From Flaccisagitta enflata (Eukaryota; Chaetognatha; Sagittoidea; Aphragmophora), in assembly GCA_965153355.1 (NCBI GenBank), contig OZ231126.1:26970001-27034000 (forward strand): a DNA stretch of 64,000 nucleotides, in the 5' to 3' direction. Under the pieces are notes generated by a model. The model was not told where the DNA came from and made no database searches. It worked only from the letters and a program-made list of their open reading frames with translations. Below, piece by piece: positions 52,770 through 64,000 of the stretch (position 1 is the stretch's first letter; every line of letters starts with the position of its first letter). The translations under genes were made by a program, and so were the position numbers.

Positions 52770-53086
52770 CTGGGAAAAAAAAAGTAATTCCCACCCTTTA
52801 TCTATTCTGGCCAGAAGATCATCAGTTGGCATTGGAATTTGGATCCAAAAAAGCAGGAATCGAAACAGAAATTTGGGTCCGCGACTGCATCGTTACAACT
52901 TGCTTTACATGTCTAGAACAAAAAGCTTTTAAGCATTTGCTTCCAGTCTACCGATGCGCCATTGATAACTCTCGCCTGCAAATGGGACTTTTGACCATAA
53001 ATATAGCGACCCCACTCCCTTACCCACCTACCAAACACCCACCGCCTCCCCACCCCCTATTGTAGCTTGCAAGCGACCAAATATAC

Positions 53087-53150
53087 ACTTTTAAGATGCG
53101 TCCTCGCATCTCTAAAATTGGCCGTGTCCGTCCGTCCGTCCGTCAGGCAG
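53087..53150 (+). repeat. Dispersed module, hairpin end
   Basis: TTTTA, AGATGCGTCCTCGCATCT (53094-53111), CTAAAATTGGCCGTGTCC and GTCCGTCCGTCCGTC. Confidence 0.82.
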
Positions 53151-53212
53151 TTGGTTATGCATTCATCAATATCGCGAAATTCGTCATCATTTTGATAGAA
53201 AAGTGCATCATC

Positions 53213-53264
<52 letters not shown>

Positions 53265-53395
53265 ATTCATCATCATCATCATCGCCGTCATTATCATCGC
53301 CGTCAATTCCATCAACATCATCATAGGCTTTCATAGCCATAAAGGTCATCATCGACATCGTCGTTGTCGTCATCGTTGTCATCGTCGTTATCAGC
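53213..53395. repeat. (CAT)n microsatellite
   Basis: Pure ATC run to 53265 and degenerate CATCGTCGTT flank. Confidence 0.95.
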
Positions 53396-53419
53396 CATGA
53401 TAGGACCCTTTACAGTATG

Positions 53420-54180
53420 ACCATTTTGATTTCAATAGTCGGGAAAAAAGTCGAAGTCAGTCTTCGACTTTTTGACACATTTGAGAGAAACAGAGTTTTC
53501 ATTTTCTTATGAGAAAGTTGAGCATCTCCACCGACCGATTGCACCATCGGACAAAATTGATAGGGTAAGTGAATTTGATAATTCTCTTTCTTTTGGCGTC
53601 AAGCAGAATGCTCTAAAACAAATATTTTTTGTGCTATGATTTTTTAAAGATTTATGAAAAATTTGAATAAAATTTTTTTCAATTTTTTATGATTTTGTTT
53701 AGGATCAATAAAGGAGTGTATTTATTTTTATGTGAGCATGCAAATAAAAAAAAAAAGGTTTATGAGCACAGCTGCTCATCTGTGATGGCCTTTTTGAGCA
53801 TTTTAGCTCATTTAGCTCACTTAACTCAGTCGATTCTTTTTGATTTCGAATATGATAAATAACTAAATATGTTCATACTTGTTTAAGCAAGCAAATAAAA
53901 AAACATGTCGGTAAGCAGAGCTGCTCATCTGTGTGAGCATTTTTAAGTATTCTCATTTAGCTCATTTAGCTTGCTCTTTTTCTCTGATTTTGAATAGGAT
54001 AGATAAATTTTTGTTTTGATTTAAGCGTGTAAGTACAAGGAAGCATATCAGTGAGCAAAGCTGGTGTTCTGGTTTAGCTCATCAAGCTCATTTGGCTCAG
54101 TCCTATTTTTCTCTGATTTTCAGTGCAATCAAAATGTACAATTGCTTTTGATTTGATCAAATAAAAAAAAGATTTCAGTG
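53420..54180. repeat. Diverged AGCTCATTTAGCTCA repeats
   Basis: Three spaced copies of a segment with GAGCA.AGCTGCTCATCTGTG and TTTAGCTCATTTAGCTC (53750, 53910, 54050), about 150 bp apart; a degenerate tandem repeat. The AAAGTCGAAGTCAGTCTTCG motif at 53448 also occurs at 45177. Confidence 0.6.
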
Positions 54181-54269
54181 ACTAAAAAAAAAAACATGGT
54201 GAAAAGTGACCAATGCTTACGACTTTTTCCCTCACGGCGACAGCCGCCATAACTGGTATAAAGTATGAA

Positions 54270-54535
54270 TTAAGACCATATAAAGCAAGACCACATAAAG
54301 CAAGACCACATAAAGCAAGACCATGTAAAGCAAGACCATGTAAAGCAAGACCATTTAAAGTAAGAGTCGCGTGCGGGTGGGCAGGGGCTGTATTTGTGGT
54401 CACTCAATCATTTGGGCAGGTGCAGTGAGGCAAAAAAAAGTAAAGTGTGACGGACGGACCAACGGACGGACAAACGGATCGAAGGACCGACAAAGCGGGT
54501 TGTAGAGTCGCGTAGCATGGCACGCGACTAAAAAT
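54270..54535 (-). repeat. Dispersed module with 15-bp satellite
   Basis: Six units of GCAAGACCATGTAAA (54275-54365), then GTCGCGTGCGGGTGGGCAGG, GTGACGGACGGACCAACG and hairpin AGTCGCGT/ACGCGACT (54506-54529), AAAAA. Confidence 0.88.
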
Positions 54536-54592
54536 GACGTTATTATAAAAAAAGTCTAACACATAAAAACATCACTCTGCAAGCCCAACGTT

Positions 54593-54743
54593 AACAAGGC
54601 CGGATACATGGCAATCCAGTCGCGGACGGTTGGGCAGGAGCAGTAATGCGAAAACCGCTCGGAATTCAAAAACGTGATGAACGGACGGACGGACCTACCG
54701 ACCGACACGGCAAGGTGTAGAGTCGCGTGTCCGCGACTAAAAA
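54593..54743 (-). repeat. Dispersed module, compact complete copy
   Basis: AACAAGGCCGGATACATGGC, GTCGCGGACGGTTGGGCAGG, GAACGGACGGACGGACC, GGCAAGGTGTAG and AGTCGCG/CGCGACT hairpin (54721-54738), AAAAAG. Useful as the type copy: 151 bp. Confidence 0.92.
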
Positions 54744-54985
54744 GAAACCGTTGAATACTCACCTTGCAATCCCAACATTTAAGAGAAACCGTTGAATGCA
54801 GAAAGCAAAGAAAAAAGAACAAAAACATGTTGGCGCGATTCATTTTTTTCTTTAAGACGAATCTATGAACGGTAAAGAGCAGTGACAACCTAGTAACCAA
54901 ATCTAAAAGGGTTAGTCTTTGGAGTGTTATTCTAATTCATCAGGCGTAGAAATCAACTTCCAGTCTTCATGACTCTTGATGTTTA

Positions 54986-55435
54986 CACTTTTTTTTTTTT
55001 ATAAGAACCTTGTTTATAAGAACATCAAGGCTTCGAATGGCCTCAAAATTAAGAACATCTTAAGAACATACGAAGGCTTCAAATCTTGAAAATAATTTTC
55101 GCATAAGGTAATATTTGAAGAATATTATTAAAACACTCAAATTTTAGTAAAATTTAGATAATACTATATAATTTTTAGTATAAATAGCATAAAAATATCT
55201 GTAGATTTTAATTTTTGGCATTTGTTTTAACAACTTTAAAAAGAAATATATATGAAATAAATAAAAAATAGTATTTTATAAAGATTCCCTTAGTATTCCC
55301 TTAGTATTCCCTTAGTATTCCCTTAGTATTTTTAATTAAGAACCCAGTAAGAACGTTGAAGGCTTCATTTGGCCTCAAAAATAAGAACATGAAGCCTTCG
55401 AAAAAAAAATGACGTTCTTATAAAAAAAAAAAGTG
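54986..55435. mobile_element. MITE, CACTTTTT-ended family, copy 2
   Basis: 450 bp, ends CACTTTTTTTTTTTATAAGA and CGTTCTTATAAAAAAAA..GTG, TA on both sides. Internal GAAGGCTTCAAAT/AGGCTTCATTTGGCCTC motifs shared with copy 1, and a five-fold CCCTTAGTATT repeat. Confidence 0.82.
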
Positions 55436-55797
55436 TATCTCTTCCTCGGTCGGTCCGTTAAGGTAGAGTGGGAAATAAGGAGCCAGGGGACGTGACAAAA
55501 ATTTGTTTCAGCAGTTTTCAATTCAAGTGAACGATACGCTTCCACCCTCGTATTTCAGCTCGTAAAGCAAGCACGATGCTTGATGATATCCATATTTATG
55601 ATGTACCATTCGCAACTGTCGTTCGTGTGCATCCTTGAATTAATAGTATTCTATAAATCCATTTTACAGATTACTCCATTTATGATTACTCCATTAAACA
55701 TGATCATTGTCACCGCGTAGGCCGTATCAAGTATCACTCGGAAATGGACGTGGACAAGGGGCATTAAAGTAAATAAAGGATTTTTTTCTTTTCATAA

Positions 55798-56156
<359 letters not shown>

Positions 56157-56354
56157 CTCTCTCTCGGGAAAATCTCGTTATTCAGATTTTTCTAAGTCGC
56201 ATTACTTAGAATTTAGCACTTTTCTCATAACTCAGATTCTATGTTATGAGAATTTAAAATTTTTGTTATTTCTCATAACTCAGATTGTCTGTCTTTCTAT
56301 CTTTTTCTCATAACTCAGATTTTTCTTTAAATTCACTGTTTTTGTTGCTCTTTG

Positions 56355-56385
<31 letters not shown>

Positions 56386-56396
56386 TTTTCTTTCTT

Positions 56397-56517
<121 letters not shown>

Positions 56518-56589
56518 TTCTCTCTTTCTCTCAACCTCCACTCACATAAACAAAATGCATTTAAAACGCTCATTTTCACACTTATCGAC

Positions 56590-56662
56590 TCGCGTTCACC
56601 GACTGACGGACCAACGGACAGACAAAGCCTCATATAGAGTTGCGTGTCCGCAACTAAAAAAG
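56590..56662 (-). repeat. Dispersed module, hairpin half
   Basis: CGACTGACGGACCAACGGAC, AAAGCCTCATATAG, AGTTGCG/CGCAACT stem (56638-56655), AAAAAAG. Confidence 0.86.
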
Positions 56663-57022
56663 AATTATTTTCATCCTGAAACTACATCTGATTTCTGATA
56701 AAGTGCAACCAACCGCATTATAGGAACTCAATTTATTTAGAAATGATGGGCAAAACAAGATTGCGTCATCCTTTCTCAAAATATCTCTTCAAAAGCATAT
56801 GAAGATAATTTAGGCAGTTATGGTTGTTCACAAGATACATACAAAGAATCTTATGGATCAAATTGATGGCAAAGGTCACTGGGGTATTTGTACAGAAGCT
56901 GTGAGCTCAAAATGCCAAAAAAAAACCAAAAAAAACAAAAAGGGGACCGACCAACCAACCAACTAACCAATCAACCAACGGATAGACGGACAAAGCATAG
57001 CAAAGCATGGCACGCAACTATT

Positions 57023-57240
57023 ACTATCTTCGCCAAAAGAAACGCAGCAGTTGTCCATAATAGTATCTACTTTGAAAGAGTGCTGCTCTTAAACAAATAA
57101 AGCTACAGACCCTAGATTAGACCCATTTTTAAGGTCTAACGCAAACCTTCAAAATGGGACCAATCTGGGCTCTGTAACTTTTTTTGATGCTATTTTCAAA
57201 AACTGCTGCATTTCTTTCGGCGAAGATGGTACATTCTTTC
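57023..57240. mobile_element. Foldback element, 218 bp
   Basis: ATCTTCGCCAAAAGAAACGC with AGCAGTTGTCC on the left and GCATTTCTTTCGGCGAAGAT on the right; inner ACAGACCCTAGATTAGACCC with its inverse. Confidence 0.82.
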
Positions 57241-57564
57241 TCAATAAAAGCCAAAAGCAAACTGCATGCATGTATGCTTACAAAAAGTTGTGTTATAGTA
57301 GCGATGTCACTGCATTGCATCGGTCCATAGAATTTGGTGGAAAAAGTGATGTTATGTGTTCATTTCATGTACTCCACGATTATGAAATTGTGATTTTACC
57401 TGAGATGATAGAGCCAAGCTATTGGTTACAATAGGTCAATGAGCTAGTTGTTGTCTCCGGCAGAAATACTAATCAATTGACCAATAGGCAAGCAAAAGGG
57501 GATTCTTGTAAGACAGAATTCTAACTCCCAAAAAAAAATACAGAGAAGAGAATTAGAGAAAGAA

Positions 57565-57578
57565 AGAGAGAGCGAGAG

Positions 57579-57656
<78 letters not shown>
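57565..57656. repeat. (GA)n then (GACA)n
   Basis: Short (GA)n followed by about nine GACA units. Confidence 0.95.
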
Positions 57657-57659
<3 letters not shown>

Positions 57660-57836
57660 AACAGGTAAAAAAAGAATGAATGAAATGATAAGAAAAATTC
57701 TTATAACTTAGATTCTGAGTAATGAGAAAAAGATAGAAAGATAGACAATCTGAGTTATGCGAATATAATTCTCATCACTAAGAATCTGAATGATGAGAAT
57801 TTCAAAATTCTCGCTACTCAGATTCTAAGTAACACG

Positions 57837-59470
<1,634 letters not shown>

Positions 59471-59473
59471 CTT

Positions 59474-59540
59474 CAGTTGCGGACACGCGACTCTACACCT
59501 TGCTGTGTTGGTCCGTCAGTCCATCCATCTGCTGCTGAGC
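59474..59540 (+). repeat. Dispersed module, hairpin end
   Basis: AGTTGCG/CGCGACT stem (one T-G wobble, 59475-59492) then CTACACCTTGCTGTGTTG and GTCCGTCAGTCCATCC. Confidence 0.8.
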
Positions 59541-60368
59541 CGGATCAAGGAGGCGCGGGGCCCTAAGCTTAGCTAGGGGCACGGGGCCCCCTTCCCATCA
59601 CTCATATATACATTTATGACCAGTATAACTATGTTGGCAGTAAATATATAAACAGCTGATAAAAAACATCAACTTTGGAGGGTTGCTTAAACTAAACAAA
59701 TTGAACTATTGACTTCATACTAATTGGATTTCAAAAAGTCTGGAAAATTTTTAAAAAATTAATATAGGTGACAGAGCTAAATTCAATAAAGAGGTTTTTT
59801 ATTCCAAAAAATAAAAGGTTTTTTTTTGTAAGCTGTCCAAAAATGTAAAGCAAAGATGGTATCTAAAAAAAAGCAAATTATCGATTTACAAGGTCATTAA
59901 GCTTTTCCATAAAAAAAAAAAGAAAAATATTTGTCAAAGATTCTTTTAATGAAATATAAACACTTTTTATGAAATATGAACTTTTTTTGTTTAAGTTGAA
60001 AAATGTCTATAAATATCTATGAAAATAGACCAGATTTAAAAATTCTGTTTCATTTTTAATTCTAAGATTAATCGATATAAACATTTAAAGATTATGCATC
60101 TTTTAATCTATCAATGATATATTTTTGATGATACTTATTTCTTATCAAATAATTGTTTTAGTCACAAATGCAATAATCATTGCGATATCATTTACTGTTA
60201 AATTTTGCTGAATTTTACTAATTTTACCATGTTTTTATTTTTTTTTCTCTAGATTTAAAAAAACAAATTTCTATTTTTTGTTTGTTCAAGGGGCGCGGGG
60301 CCCCCCTTAGGCGTGGGGCCCTAAGCTTAAGCTTTTTAAGCCTATTGGTTGATCCGGCATAGACCTGC
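59522..60368. mobile_element. Inverted-repeat element with GGGGCCC-rich ends
   Basis: Left: AGCCGGATCAAGG, GCGCGGGGCCCTAAGCTTAG, GGGGCACGGGGCCCCC. Right: the inverse (GGGGCGCGGGGCCCCCC, GGGGCCCTAAGCTTAAGC, TTGATCCGGC). The interior is very AT-rich and non-coding. A non-autonomous DNA transposon is likely. Confidence 0.75.
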
Positions 60369-60799
60369 TGGTTGTCCTTCCATAACATTACATTACAAAC
60401 AATTCTTACATTACTGGCCAACCATTCGTGACGGTGGAGCTGCGTATCCAACCTTGTTAACTGCTAACAATGAGCATTATTGCGCGAGGCCTTAGGCAGG
60501 GGCAGGGGCATGAGAAGAAAGGGAGGGGGCAGGTTTCAGTTCTTAGAAAGCGGATTTCATGTCTCACAGAAATGGATTGATATAAGGCTTTCTGGCCTGG
60601 GGTAATTGACATAGTTGGGTGCTTCACAACGGTTTTTGCATCAAATCAATTGAACACCCCAGCCTGCAGCTTTTTTAAACAGACTATGTCTATACTGTTG
60701 AAAACTACTCGCTATATGACTTTTCTCCGTGATTTAGAGGTGCCAGATTTGATATTTTGATCATAACTTGATGGTGGTTGTGGTAAAAATGTCAAATTT

Positions 60800-61335
60800 A
60801 GGTCATTTTGGCCGCCAAATTGGGCCACTTAGCCTTAGAAATCAAACCTAAACTCCATGAGATTATAAAACTACAGCTCAAGATCTCACTAGTGGTGCAA
60901 TCCGCATGTTTCTATCATTTTTTGTTTAGATTTGAGAGCATTTCAAAGATGAAAGGGTTTGAAGGGAAAATTGCGGCTTCAATTTCAGTGGCAATTTTGA
61001 CATTTTTCACAAATTTCAATATTTCGCGGCTTTGGATGGACCAATCTGCATAAAATTGGTGATCAAATTGAAGAGTTTTTCCTGTTCTAGCTGATGGTAA
61101 AAAAATTTTTGATCGATATTCCCCCCAAAAAATTTTAGAGACTGTAGAAGCAGGTGCAAAAAAATCGATTTTTTTGCAAATTGGTCAATTTTGGATGAAA
61201 AATTAGGCCACTTCCAATTCATAAAAAGACTTCAAATCCATGAGCAAAATAAAGTACTGCTCAGGAGCTAACCAGTGGTGCAATTGGCGTGTCGATATGT
61301 TTTTGCATTTAGATTTTATAGAACTTCAAAGATAA
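60800..61335. repeat. Diverged direct duplication, about 380 bp apart
   Basis: GGCCACTT..CCATGAG, CACTAGTGGTGCAATCCGC and GAGCATTTCAAAGATGA (60823-60950) correspond to GGCCACTT..CCATGAG, CCAGTGGTGCAATTGGC and GAACTTCAAAGATAAG (61208-61335). Confidence 0.7.
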
Positions 61336-61412
61336 GAATACCCAAAAATTGTTAATTTGACATACCCTTAGATCTTTGAAGTTCTATAAAATCTAAATGT
61401 AAAAACATAGCA
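61303..61412. repeat. Hairpin
   Basis: TTTAGATTTTATAGAACTTC then AAAGAT, and the inverse ATCTTTGAAGTTCTATAAAA then TCTAAA, with a 45-nt spacer. Confidence 0.88.
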
Positions 61413-61759
61413 AAAGTTTGGAATTTCATCTCGTCCCGCTTACCCTATGCGGAGGGACTAATTTCAAAGCCCTGACCAATTTTCTTTTTCCAAAAATGGT
61501 CCATCTTCCGTTGGTTTAGCAGCATTCTTTTATGTCTTAATCTGCATAATGCAGTGAGAGATACCGTAAGCCTTCAGTTGGTTCAAGACTCTACAAACTT
61601 CTTCCTGTGTCATTTAGCATGCACATATGTATAACAAAAAACGCCCACAACATTTTCGTCTTTGTTTTGCGGATGATTTATTTTGATAGGTGATTATCTA
61701 AGGGGATTGTTAGTCTCTTTAGCAACAAAGGATCATTCTTAATTTTGCTTCCCCATTGA

Positions 61760-62034
61760 AATGAATGAATGAATGAATTTATTTTCAAAGTCAAACATAC
61801 AATGAAAAATTGTAAGAAAATGTTTGCTTTGGAGGATAGCCAGTAAAAGTCTAATGACTTTTTTCCAAGAGGGTCCTCACAAACGGAAAAGTAAAATCCA
61901 TAAAAGAGAAAAAAAAATGTAGTCCATAAAATCGTAAGAGGGAAAATACCGTAAGTTTCAATACCATAAAAATCAGTCATATTGCGCAATCAAAAACTGT
62001 TTAAGCTTTTGTTTAAAAACTCAAAATTCATGTA
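61760..62034 (-). mobile_element. LINE 3' end (right half displaced by insertion)
   Basis: On the minus strand this continues the LINE frame with a short FEFLNKSLNSF segment and stop, then a 3' UTR, and ends in (ATTC)n at 61760-61782, a typical tail for LINEs of the CR1/L2 type. It was joined to 63125-64000 before the pogo-like element inserted. Confidence 0.75.
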
Positions 62035-62308
62035 CAGTTAAACTTTGCAATAACGGACCCAAGAGTAACGGAAACTCAGCAGTAGCGGAAAGATACCATT
62101 GGTCCCTGCCATTTCTTTTTTATTTCTTTGTAAGAAAAACTTGTTAGTATCGGCCTCTTCTGTATCGAAAAGTTCGTCTAATCCGCATGACCCCAGCGGT
62201 CCGAAGGATGTTACTCCCTAGGCCAGTAACGGAAAATCGGCATCCATCAATGGCAATCGCCGATAAGCTAGTGGTGAAATTGACGGCATCAATTGGATTT
62301 TACCGTCA

Positions 62309-62310
<2 letters not shown>

Positions 62311-62354
<44 letters not shown>
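62311..62354. repeat. (GA)n microsatellite
   Basis: About 22 units, inside the pogo-like element. Confidence 0.95.
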
Positions 62355-62357
<3 letters not shown>

Positions 62358-62571
62358 ATGACTGACGCACAACTCATTAAATTCCTCCATCTCCAACGAT
62401 AGACATACGTATTGCATCTTACAAAAATGACTTCACCTAAGAATCGCCAAAAAAAGGAGATAATCGATCTTGTAAAAAAAAGGAAACCCGCGAACAGACA
62501 TTAGTCGCTTTTTTGCCATCGCCTCTAGTACACTCTTTGACTTCATCAAAAATGTCTTTCGGTCTGATTAT

Positions 62572-62820
62572 CTTTTTAATTGCGGATACGCAACTCTTTA
62601 GGAGAGGCTTTGTCCGTCCGTCCGTTGGTCCATTGGTCTGTTGGTCCATCGGTCCTTAACGATCGAGTCTAAAAGTGTTGTAATGCGCATTTATGATGCT
62701 GCAGTCATGATTGTCTTTGTTTGCGAGTGAGCATGGGATGAGAGAGGGTATGTATGGGGGTTGTATGCCCCTGCCCACTGGTCCGCAATGGTATTGTAAA
62801 CCTGCGTCGCTTGTTATCAG
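62572..62820 (+). repeat. Dispersed module, subfamily 2, inside pogo-like element
   Basis: TTTTTAATTGCGGATACGCAACT, GGCTTTGTCCGTCCGTCC, CCCACTGGTCCGCAATGGTA and CCTGCGTCGCTTGTT. Confidence 0.82.
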
Positions 62821-63124
62821 CCTATGGGGATTCGTTTGAATGTCAGTCTTTCTTACTGTTTTTCTATCTGTCTTTCATCCTGTCTTTCTGTCAGTCTGTC
62901 ATTCTATCATTCTTTTCATTCTGTACTAAGTTATACCTATTTGTTTTTGTTGCTTCTCACATTATCTTTTTGTTAGAAGATGTGTGGTGTATTACTCCGT
63001 CAATACTTCGGTTATTCTTTGCTTAATCATGATCAAGAATAGTCAAATTGGCAACACCGGAATTTGGCACAACCGGAAAAAAAACAGTTAGTCCCTTGAG
63101 ATCCGTTATTGCGGGGTTCCACTG

Positions 63125-64000
63125 TATATCTTTCAGAGTATTCGGTAGACTATTCCATTGCTTGATAGCCGTAAATGCGAAGCTACTAGGTGAAAGAGAT
63201 AGTTCCCGTGACAGTTGGAAATTGTGGTTACTACCGCTTGTATCGTGAGAGTGGATAGTAGAGATAGACCGAAAATTTGGGAGCAAATAAGTTGGAGCCA
63301 GATTACGCCAAATACGAAAGAAGTGCGACATTCTGAAATATTTTACACGATCAGAAATAGACAACCAGGACAATTCCTTCAAATGCTTCCCATCAACATG
63401 ACCCCGAAAATCCATGCCATAAATGAAACGTATCATCTTCCGCTGTATGACATTTAGTCGTTCCTTCAATGCTACAGTGAGCCTGCCATGCCAAGAACTA
63501 CAGTAATAATCAATACTAGGCTGGATAAGAGAAGGCACAAAGAGTCTTTCTTGACTTTGCATCCAAGAAACTCGAACAGCGATAGAGATTAGCAAGTTTT
63601 CCCGCACATGCTTTCATAAGACTACCTGCATGTGCCAATCCATCAAGATGAGAATCTAACATTGCACCAAGATATTTAACGCTAGAAGTGCGCACAACAA
63701 GTGTCCCATCGCAAAAGACCTGAAAATTTTCCACCCCCCTCAATTTTCTCTTTGAACCAAAGAGTAGGGAAGTCAACTTGGGTTGGTTCCTCGAAAGTGC
63801 GAGAGAAAAGGCTATGTCGGAATTTTTTCCATGCATAAGAATAGATCCCATGCAACAAATATGGAAGAATATTGTCCAAATGCACTGAATTTCATTCATT
63901 TTTGGCCAAAATCATGTCTGGGTGACTTTTTTCTTCAAAAAAATTGTGCGAAAAATCTAAGAAATAGGGAAGCTTAGAAGAAAGGGTTATTATGGCTCAA
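63125..64000 (-). pseudogene. LINE reverse-transcriptase C-terminal region, frameshifted
   Basis: Minus-strand frames read NQPKLTSLLFGSKRKLRG, SSVKYLGAMLDSHLDG, RCSSFLDAKSRKTLC, then after a frameshift near 63530-63545 LIQPSIDYYCSSWHGRL, VIQRKMIRFIYG and AIKQWNSLPNTLKDI, stopping at the pogo border. This is the standard C-terminal order of non-LTR retrotransposon ORF2. The catalytic YADD region would lie beyond the right edge. Dead: frameshifted and split by an insertion. Confidence 0.88.

Larger units (their letters stand above)
62035..63124 (+). mobile_element. Degenerate pogo/Tigger-like element
   Basis: 1090 bp with inverted ends CAGTTAAACTTTGCAATAAC and GTTATTGCGGGGTTCCACTG, flanked by TA. 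Inside, a frameshifted helix-turn-helix remnant reads MTSPKNRQKKEIIDLV (from 62427) and later AIASSTLFDFIKN in another frame, matching the CENP-B-type N-terminus of pogo transposases. It also carries (GA)n (62311-62354) and a dispersed module (62572-62820). Inserted in the LINE. Confidence 0.82.

Overview
The window is nuclear DNA from an animal, or a close relative of animals, with a large repeat-rich genome. The evidence is spliceosomal introns with GT/AG ends, two genes of the S-adenosylmethionine (SAM) cycle whose proteins look like animal versions, long introns full of repeats, a LINE, pogo-like DNA transposons, many foldback elements and very many (GA)n/(CT)n arrays. I cannot name the species. 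Exons are GC-richer than the AT-rich surroundings, which helped locate short exons that have no ATG-initiated reading frame.

Layout. 3.2-6.0 kb (+): adenosylhomocysteinase (AHCY), with an intact 347-codon last exon and a first exon that is recognisable but broken by frameshifts and stops. 6.75-12.2 kb (+): S-adenosylmethionine synthetase (MAT), seven exons giving exactly 395 residues. Both face the same way, 773 bp apart. MAT makes SAM, and AHCY removes the S-adenosylhomocysteine left after SAM is used, so the pair covers two steps of one cycle. 12-24 kb: repeats, foldback elements, minisatellites and a few weak coding candidates. 24.2-31.3 kb (+): a multi-exon gene of unknown function with transposase-like motifs (SDGT, GGDLK, CxxC, TPYxH, WVEAAND) and a SAP-like C-terminus. 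32.3-52.8 kb (-): a second unrecognised gene, rebuilt from six exons with consensus splice sites; it is probably incomplete. 43.2 and 44.8 kb (+): two orphan candidate exons. 53-61 kb: repeats and non-autonomous transposons. 61.7-64 kb (-): a LINE 3' end split by a degenerate pogo-like element with TA target duplication.

Repeats make up most of the sequence. The most striking is a dispersed module of about 70-250 bp seen more than 20 times in both orientations. It has a TTTTTAG-flanked terminal hairpin whose stem differs between copies by paired (compensatory) changes, followed by a GTCCGTCCGTC tract and ending in GTATCCGGCCTTGTT. Other families include a three-copy foldback MITE, a two-copy CACTTTTT-ended MITE, nested inverted-repeat elements at 33.9-36.3 kb, and minisatellites with 9, 15, 19, 20 and 21 bp units.

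All names come from reading the sequence and remembered family patterns; no database search was made. Exon ends were set by splice consensus and reading-phase agreement.
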